NCBI RefSeq assembly: GCF_002155905.1
Contig: NZ_MUMF01000007.1
Span: 1-39,384 of the forward strand
Direction of reading: 5' to 3'
Origin: Streptomyces tricolor
Lineage (GTDB): Bacteria > Actinomycetota > Actinomycetes > Streptomycetales > Streptomycetaceae
DNA: 39,384 bases
Shown: positions 33,318 to 39,384 of the stretch, one piece after another
Layout: every line of letters starts with the position of its first letter
Numbering within the stretch: the first letter of the stretch is position 1
Program-made: the position numbers and the translations under genes
The notes under the pieces: generated by a model
Database searches by the model: none
Told to the model about the DNA's origin: nothing
Seen by the model: only the letters and a program-made list of their open reading frames with translations

Positions 33318-36300
33318 CTCCCCAGACCGGACCACTGGACGGTGACCAGGAAGCCGTCGCCGTCGTGGCCATGGGCTGCCGCTACCCCGGCGGAGTGCGT
33401 ACGCCCGCCGACCTGTGGCAGCTGGTCGCGGACGGCCGCGACGCGACGTCCTCCTTCCCGGCCGACCGCGGCTGGCGTGCGGCGGACCTCGCCGACGGCC
33501 GCTCCGCCACCACCCGCGGGGGCTTCCTCGACGACGCCGACCGCTTCGACGCCAAGTTCTTCGGCATCTCGCCCCGTGAGGCGGAGGGGATGGACCCCCA
33601 GCAGCGGGTGCTGCTGGAGACGGCCTGGGAGACGTTCGAGCGGGCCGGCCTGAGCCGGGACGCCCTGACGGGAAGCAACACCGGGGTGTTCATCGGGGCG
33701 ATGGCCCAGGAGTACGGGCCGCGCTTGCACGAGGACAACCAGGGCGCCGGGGGCTACCGCATCACCGGCAGCTCGACCAGCGTCGCCTCGGGGCGCATCG
33801 CCTACTGCTTCGGGCTGCGCGGTCCGGCCCTCACGGTGGACACCGCCTGCTCGTCGTCCCTGGTCGCCGTACACCTGGCCGTGCGGGCGCTGCGCGCCGG
33901 CGAGTGCGACCTGGCGCTGGCCGGCGGTGTCGCGGTGATGTCGACGCCCGGCATGTTCGTCGACTTCACCCGGCAGGGCGGACTCTCCCCCGACGGACGC
34001 TGCCGCCCCTTCTCCGACGACGCGGACGGCACCGCCTGGGCGGAGGGCGCCGGACTGCTGCTGCTGGAGCGGCTCTCGGACGCCCGCGCGCGCGGTCACC
34101 GGGTCCTCGCCGTGGTCAGGGGCACCGCCATCAACGCGGACGGCGCGAGCAACGGTCTCACCGCGCCCAACCGGGCGGCCCAGGAGGACGTCATCCGGCA
34201 GGCCCTGAGCCAGGCCGGACTCGACCCGCACGACGTCGACGTGGTCGAGGCGCACGGCACCGGCACCGAACTCGGCGACCCCATCGAGGCACGGGCGCTG
34301 TCCGCCGTCTACGGCCGGGGCCGCGGTGCCGACCGCCCGCTCTGGCTGGGCTCGCTGAAGTCGAACCTGGGCCATGCCCAGGCCGCGGCGGGCGTCGGCG
34401 GTGTGATCAAGATGGTGGAGGCGTTGCGCGCCGGTGTCCTGCCCGCCACGCTGAACGTCTCCCGGCCCACCCGCCACATCGACTGGGACCGCAGCGGCCT
34501 CGCGCTGCTGACCGAGGCCCGCCCGTGGGAGCGGCGGAACGGGCCACGCAGGGCCGGGATCTCCTCGTTCGGGATCAGCGGGTCCAACGCCCACCTGGTG
34601 ATCGAGGAGGCCGAGCCCGAGCCCGTGCGGGAACCCGCCGCCGGCCCGGCGGCACCGCTGGTGTGGGCGGTCTCCGCCCCGCACGCCGACTCGCTGCGCA
34701 CCCAGGCCCGGGTCCTCGCCGACCACGTCGCCCGGGCACCACAGGACGCGCCCGAGGACGTGGCGCACACCCTGCGCGCCCGCAGCGGGTTCCGGCAGCG
34801 CGGCATCGTGATCGCCGACAGCCGCGAAGACCTGCTGACCGGACTGGAGTCGCTGGCCTCCGACGCCCCGCTGCCGAAGGTGCCCGGGCGCTACCGGTCG
34901 CCGACCGTGCTGCGCACCGAGTCGTACCGCGACCTGGCCGGGCCGGTCTTCGTCTTCCCCGGGCAGGGATCGCAGTGGCGCGGGATGGGTCTCGCGCTGA
35001 TGGCGGAGTCGGCGGTCTTCCGCGCCAGCATGGAGGCCTGCGCGGAGGAGCTGGCCCCGCTGTGCGGCTGGCGGCTGACCGACGCGCTGCGCGGCGAGGG
35101 GCTGGAACGGGTCGACGTCGTCCAGCCCGCGCTGTTCTCGGTGATGGTGTCGCTGGCCGCGCTGTGGAAGTCGGTCGGTGTCCGGCCCGCCGCGGTGGTC
35201 GGCCACTCGCAGGGCGAGATCGCCGCGGCCCACGTGGCCGGTGCCCTCGGCCTCGCCGACGCCTGCCGGGTGGTGGCCCTGCGCAGCCAGGCCCTGGCAC
35301 AGCTCGCGCCCCCCGGCGGGATGGCGTCCGTCCTGCTGGGCGCCGAGGAGACCCAGCGGCTGCTCAACAACGTGGACGGGGTGAGCGTCGCGGCAATCAA
35401 CTCCGCCACCTCCACCGTGGTCGCCGGGGACACCGCGGGCCTCACCGATCTGCTGGCACGGTGCGAACGGCAGGGCATCGACGCGCGACGCATCGAGGTC
35501 GACTACGCGTCGCACACCGAGGCGATGCAGCGGCTCGAGGAGCGCCTGCTCACCGACCTGGCCGGGATCTCCCCGCGCTCCGGCGACATCGCGCTCCACT
35601 CGACGCTGACCGGCACCGTCATCGACACCGCCGACATGGACGCCACGTACTGGTGCGACAACCTGACCGACACCGTGCGGTTCGAGCCGGTGCTGCGGGG
35701 GCTGGTGGAGCGACGGCACCGCACCTTCATCGAGGCCAGCCCGCACCCCGTGCTGACCTTCGCGGTCCAGGAGGTCCTGGACGCGGCCGGGGCGACCGGC
35801 ACCGTGCTCGGCACCCTGCGCCGGGACAGCGGCGGTGCGGGCCAGTTCCTGGCGTCGGCCGCGGCCCTCCCCGACTCCGCGGGGCCGGTGGACCTCGCCA
35901 CGCTGCAACCCGCGGGCCGTCAGATCGACCTGCCGACGTTCGCCTTCGACCGCACACGGTTCTGGGTGACCGCACCGTCCGCCGGAACCGGCGACAGCGG
36001 CGGCGCGTTCACCGCGGCGCCGACCGAGCTGCCCTCCGGCCAGACCGTCGTCACCGCGTCCGTCGGCCGGGAGCGGCACCCGTGGCTGGCCGACCACGTG
36101 GTCCGGGGGACCGCGCTGGTGCCGGCGACCGTGTTCCTCTCCCTGCTCGGCGAGGCCGGCGAGCGGATCGGCCGCCCCGTCGTGGCCGACCTCACCCTCG
36201 GCGTGCCGCTGCCGCTGCCCGAACAGGGGGCGGCGGATCTGCGGATCGTCCTCGAACCCGAGGACGCCGCCGGACGCAGGGCCCTGACCGTGCACGCGCG

Positions 36301-39300
36301 CCGGGCCGACGGCGGCTGGGTCCAGCACGCCACGGGCGCGCTGGCCGGCCGCGACACTGTGCCGGCCGCCCCGCCCGCGCACTGGTCCACCGAGGGCGCC
36401 GCCCCGGTCGACCTCACCGGAGCCTACGAGCGGCTCGCCCGGCGCGGTTACCACTACGGACCGGCATTCGCCGGACTGCGCGGACTGTGGACGCGCGGCG
36501 CGGAGATCCTCGCCGAGGTGACACTGCCCGACGCGGACCCGGCCGGCTTCGCCACCGCGCACCCGGCGCTGCTCGACGCGGCCCTGCACCCGGCCGTGCT
36601 CCAGGCGGGCGCGGGCCTGCTGGTGCCGTTCGCCTGGCGGGACACCCTCCTGCTGCCCACCGACACCCGGACCCTGCGCGTGCACGCGGCACCGGACGGA
36701 GACGAACTGTCCCTGACCCTCTTCGACGGGCAGGACCGGTTCGTCGGTTCGGCGCGGTCGCTGGCGCTGCGGCCGTTGCCCGCCGAGGATCGCGGCGTCA
36801 GCCTCGAACCGGCGTGGGAGCGGCTGCGCGGCACGGACGAGCCCGGCCCCGACGACTGGGTGACGGTGGGCGCGGGCGACCTGTGGGACCGGCCGGACTT
36901 CCCCGACCTGGAGTCGGTGACGCTCCCGGCGCCGGGGGTCGTCGTGGCCCCGCTCGGCTCCGCCGCGGGCGCGGACGGCGGCCCGGCACACGCCGAGCGG
37001 CTGGCTCTCGCCGCTGCCGACCTGGTGCAGAGCTGGCGCGCCCACCCCGCGTTCACCGCCTCACGGCTCGCCGTGGTCACCCGTGGCGCGCTCGCCGTCC
37101 TCGACCGTGAACCCGTCCGTGACCTGGCCGCCTCGGCGGTCACCGGACTGGTGCGCTCCGCGCAGGCCGAGCACCCCGGCACCTTCCTGCTGATCGACGT
37201 CGACGACGACCCGGCGTCCCTGCGGGCCCTGCCGCAGGCGCTCGCCTGCGGTGAACCCGAGGTGGCGGTGCGGGCGGGGCGGCTGTACCGGCCGCGGCTG
37301 CGGATCGCCCGCGAGAGCGGGCTGCGGCCCCCGGCCGGAAGCCGGGCCTGGCGGCTCGACGTCACCGCCAAGGGCACCCTCGACGACCTCGCGCTCGTCG
37401 CACACCCGGAGGCCGAGGCCGAGCTGGGCCCCCGTCAGGTGCGGGTCGAGGTGCGCGCGGCCGGGCTCAACTTCCGTGACATCACCGTCGGTCTCGGCCT
37501 CGTCGCCACCGAGAAGACCATGGGCAGCGAAGGCGCGGGCGTGATCACCGAGGTCGGCGCCGAGGTGACCCGCTTCGCGGCCGGCGACCGGGTGTTCGGG
37601 ATGTTCGAGCGCTCGCTGGGCCCGGTGGCCGTTGCCGACGAACGCATGGTCAAGCCGCTCCCGGACGGCTGGAGCTTCGCGCAGGCGGCCGGCGTGCCCA
37701 TCGTGTTCATCACCGCCTACCAGTGCCTGGTCGACGTGGCCGGCACCCGGCCGGGCGACAAGGTGCTGATCCACACCGCGACCGGCGGCGTCGGGCTCGC
37801 GGCGATCCAGCTCGCCCGGCACCTGGGCGCCGACGTGTTCGCCACCGCCCGCCCCGACAAACAGGCGACGCTGCGCGCGTGGGGCGTCCCCGACGACCAC
37901 ATCGCCTCCTCCCGCACCCTCGATTTCGCCGACGCGTTCCGGGCCGTCACCGGCGGGCGCGGCGTGGACGTCGTCCTGAACTCGCTGTCGGGCAAGGCGC
38001 TCGACCTCTCCCTCGGCCTGCTGGCGCCGGGCGGCCGGTTCGCCGAGATGGGCAAGACCGATCTGCGCGACGTGGCCGCGACCGAGGCCGAGCACCCCGG
38101 GATCAGCTACCGGGCGTACAACATCCTGGGCGTCGAGCCGGATCGGATCAGCGAGGTCCTGGAGGAACTCGTCGCCCTGTTCGAGGCGGGCGCCCTGGTC
38201 CACCTGCCGGTGCGCACCTGGGACGTCCGGGACGGCCGGGTGCCGCTGCGCATGCTGAGCCGGGCCCGCCACCAGGGCAAGCTCGTGCTGACCATGCCGC
38301 GCTCCTACGACCCGCAGCGCCCGACGCTGATCACCGGGGGTACCGGCGGTCTCGGCGCCGAGCTGGCCCGGCACCTGGTCACCGAGCGCGCCGCCCGGCA
38401 CCTGGTGCTGGTGAGCCGGAGCGGGCCGGACGCCGAGGGCGCGGCGGAGCTGACGGCGGAACTGACCGCGTACGGCGCTCAGGTGTCCGTGGTGGCCTGT
38501 GACGTCGCCGACGCCGACGCCGTCGCGAAGGTCGTCGCCGAGTACGAGCCCGGCAGCGTCTTCCACACCGCCGGGGTGCTGCGCGACGGGCTGGTCACCG
38601 GGCTCACGCCGGTCCGGCTCCGGTCGGTGCTGCGGCCCAAGGTCGCCGGAGCCTGGCATCTGCACCGGCTCACCGAGCACCTGGACCTGTCGGCGTTCGT
38701 GCTGTTCTCCTCGGTGGCGGGGGTGTTCGGCAACCCGGGCCAGGCGAACTACGCCGCGGCCAACACCTACCTCGACGCCCTCGCGCAGTACCGCCGGGCG
38801 CGCGGGCTGGAGGCGACGTCGCTGGCGTGGGGCCTGTGGCGGCTGCCCACCGGGATGACCGGGCATCTGACCGAGGCCGACACCGCCGCGCTGGCCCGGA
38901 TCGGGATCGCCCCGCTGGACAGCCGGGACGGCATGCGGCTCCTCTTCGACAACCTGGCCTCGCCCGCGCCGGTCCGGGTGCCGCTGCGGATCGCCCCGGA
39001 CGAGCTGCTGCCCGGGAGCCGTGCGGCCCATCTGCTCGAAAACCTGCCGGACCTGCCGAATCAGCAGGACCTGCCGGACCAGCCCCGGACGGACACACTC
39101 CGCACGCCCTCCGCCCCGGCGCCGGAGCCGGCTGTCGTACCAGCACCCGCACCCGCACCGGCACCCGCACCCGCACCGGCACCCGCACCGGTACCCGCCC
39201 CCGCGCCGGCCGCGCCGCAGCCCTCGGGGGACGGCGGCCTCATGCAGCTCGTGCGTACCCACACCGCCGAGGTGCTGGGCTATCTCGAACCGTCCGCGGT

Positions 39301-39384
39301 CGGCCCCGAGGACTCCTTCAAGGAACTCGGCTTCGACTCGCTGCTCAGCGTCGACCTGCGCAACCGGCTCGCCGCCGCGACCGG
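33314..39384 (+). CDS. Type I PKS module KS-AT-DH-ER-KR-ACP (partial, continues past window)
   Basis: At least 2023 residues; the 3' end is outside. KS: Cys179 (DTACSSSL), His314, His354. AT: from 545, Ser632 in GHSQGE and YASH at 731-734, both methylmalonyl-type. DH: His928 in the HxxxGxxxxP motif and Asp1088 in [10 protein letters not shown]: about 1335-1660 with NFRD and [12 protein letters not shown]: from about 1670, [11 protein letters not shown], Tyr1813; VLRDG resembles the B-type LDD motif with its last Asp kept. An Ala-Pro linker leads to an ACP with Ser2009 (GFDSLLS). All reductive domains look active, so this module adds a fully reduced, methyl-branched two-carbon unit. ATG overlaps the KSQ gene stop. 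Confidence 0.95.
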   Translation, partial: MTPQTGPLDGDQEAVAVVAMGCRYPGGVRTPADLWQLVADGRDATSSFPADRGWRAADLADGRSATTRGGFLDDADRFDAKFFGISPREAEGMDPQQRVLLETAWETFERAGLSRDALTGSNTGVFIGAMAQEYGPRLHEDNQGAGGYRITGSSTSVASGRIAYCFGLRGPALTVDTACSSSLVAVHLAVRALRAGECDLALAGGVAVMSTPGMFVDFTRQGGLSPDGRCRPFSDDADGTAWAEGAGLLLLERLSDARARGHRVLAVVRGTAINADGASNGLTAPNRAAQEDVIRQALSQAGLDPHDVDVVEAHGTGTELGDPIEARALSAVYGRGRGADRPLWLGSLKSNLGHAQAAAGVGGVIKMVEALRAGVLPATLNVSRPTRHIDWDRSGLALLTEARPWERRNGPRRAGISSFGISGSNAHLVIEEAEPEPVREPAAGPAAPLVWAVSAPHADSLRTQARVLADHVARAPQDAPEDVAHTLRARSGFRQRGIVIADSREDLLTGLESLASDAPLPKVPGRYRSPTVLRTESYRDLAGPVFVFPGQGSQWRGMGLALMAESAVFRASMEACAEELAPLCGWRLTDALRGEGLERVDVVQPALFSVMVSLAALWKSVGVRPAAVVGHSQGEIAAAHVAGALGLADACRVVALRSQALAQLAPPGGMASVLLGAEETQRLLNNVDGVSVAAINSATSTVVAGDTAGLTDLLARCERQGIDARRIEVDYASHTEAMQRLEERLLTDLAGISPRSGDIALHSTLTGTVIDTADMDATYWCDNLTDTVRFEPVLRGLVERRHRTFIEASPHPVLTFAVQEVLDAAGATGTVLGTLRRDSGGAGQFLASAAALPDSAGPVDLATLQPAGRQIDLPTFAFDRTRFWVTAPSAGTGDSGGAFTAAPTELPSGQTVVTASVGRERHPWLADHVVRGTALVPATVFLSLLGEAGERIGRPVVADLTLGVPLPLPEQGAADLRIVLEPEDAAGRRALTVHARRADGGWVQHATGALAGRDTVPAAPPAHWSTEGAAPVDLTGAYERLARRGYHYGPAFAGLRGLWTRGAEILAEVTLPDADPAGFATAHPALLDAALHPAVLQAGAGLLVPFAWRDTLLLPTDTRTLRVHAAPDGDELSLTLFDGQDRFVGSARSLALRPLPAEDRGVSLEPAWERLRGTDEPGPDDWVTVGAGDLWDRPDFPDLESVTLPAPGVVVAPLGSAAGADGGPAHAERLALAAADLVQSWRAHPAFTASRLAVVTRGALAVLDREPVRDLAASAVTGLVRSAQAEHPGTFLLIDVDDDPASLRALPQALACGEPEVAVRAGRLYRPRLRIARESGLRPPAGSRAWRLDVTAKGTLDDLALVAHPEAEAELGPRQVRVEVRAAGLNFRDITVGLGLVATEKTMGSEGAGVITEVGAEVTRFAAGDRVFGMFERSLGPVAVADERMVKPLPDGWSFAQAAGVPIVFITAYQCLVDVAGTRPGDKVLIHTATGGVGLAAIQLARHLGADVFATARPDKQATLRAWGVPDDHIASSRTLDFADAFRAVTGGRGVDVVLNSLSGKALDLSLGLLAPGGRFAEMGKTDLRDVAATEAEHPGISYRAYNILGVEPDRISEVLEELVALFEAGALVHLPVRTWDVRDGRVPLRMLSRARHQGKLVLTMPRSYDPQRPTLITGGTGGLGAELARHLVTERAARHLVLVSRSGPDAEGAAELTAELTAYGAQVSVVACDVADADAVAKVVAEYEPGSVFHTAGVLRDGLVTGLTPVRLRSVLRPKVAGAWHLHRLTEHLDLSAFVLFSSVAGVFGNPGQANYAAANTYLDALAQYRRARGLEATSLAWGLWRLPTGMTGHLTEADTAALARIGIAPLDSRDGMRLLFDNLASPAPVRVPLRIAPDELLPGSRAAHLLENLPDLPNQQDLPDQPRTDTLRTPSAPAPEPAVVPAPAPAPAPAPAPAPAPVPAPAPAAPQPSGDGGLMQLVRTHTAEVLGYLEPSAVGPEDSFKELGFDSLLSVDLRNRLAAAT
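39140..39219 (+). repeat. Ala-Pro dipeptide repeat linker before the ACP
   Basis: Roughly 12-base units of CCGGCACCCGCA type encode a run of alternating Pro and Ala between the KR and ACP domains. Such stiff linkers are known in multi-domain carrier proteins. The short repeats are prone to length change. Confidence 0.8.

Overview
The window is high-GC actinomycete DNA, most likely from Streptomyces or a close relative. Codon use, GTG/TTG starts, tight operons and gene families all point that way. It holds part of one large biosynthetic gene cluster. The predicted product is a glycosylated aromatic (type II) polyketide with a type I PKS-made starter unit, and it probably damages DNA. I see no rRNA, tRNA, CRISPR array, integrase or transposase.

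Layout. (1) 84-1972, minus: a P450 and an RmlC-type sugar epimerase. (2) 2061-9045, plus operon: glycosyltransferase, UvrA-like resistance ATPase, NDP-sugar ketoreductase, cupin and a DHA2 MFS exporter, closed by a strong hairpin. (3) 9432-13356, plus: a RiPP-type cassette with a 45-residue candidate precursor peptide, a fused ThiF/YcaO azoline cyclodehydratase and a SagB-type FMN dehydrogenase. (4) 13429-15375: a convergent two-component pair. (5) 15408-18689, minus: flavin-dependent monooxygenase, AlkZ-type DNA glycosylase and MDR reductase. (6) 18880-20446, plus: SnoaL-like protein and O-methyltransferase. (7) 20627-25822, plus: FMN quinone/azoreductase, KS-alpha, chain-length factor, and acyl-CoA carboxylase beta and epsilon subunits. 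(8) 25902-29743: ActIV-like metallo-beta-lactamase-fold protein (minus), second SnoaL-like protein, glucose-1-phosphate thymidylyltransferase, and a KSIII homologue (minus). (9) 29918-39384, plus: a discrete malonyl-type AT, an AT-less KSQ-ACP loading protein, and a KS-AT-DH-ER-KR-ACP module that runs off the window.

How the genes may work together (inference). The discrete AT loads malonate on the KSQ-ACP protein, and KSQ decarboxylates it to acetyl. The next module adds and fully reduces a methylmalonyl unit, giving a 2-methylbutyryl-type chain if nothing follows. The KSIII homologue could hand this chain to the KS-alpha/CLF pair, as proposed for hedamycin-type priming. The carboxylase supplies malonyl-CoA. 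The SnoaL, MBL, P450, flavin monooxygenase and methyltransferase genes tailor the aromatic core, and the sugar genes with the glycosyltransferase decorate it. The UvrA-like ATPase and AlkZ-like glycosylase suggest that the product intercalates in or alkylates DNA. Type II ACP, polyketide ketoreductase, aromatases and sugar 4,6-dehydratase are absent here and presumably lie outside the window.

The most unusual element is the azole-RiPP cassette in the middle of this polyketide cluster. Its short precursor has only one cysteine in its C-terminal half.
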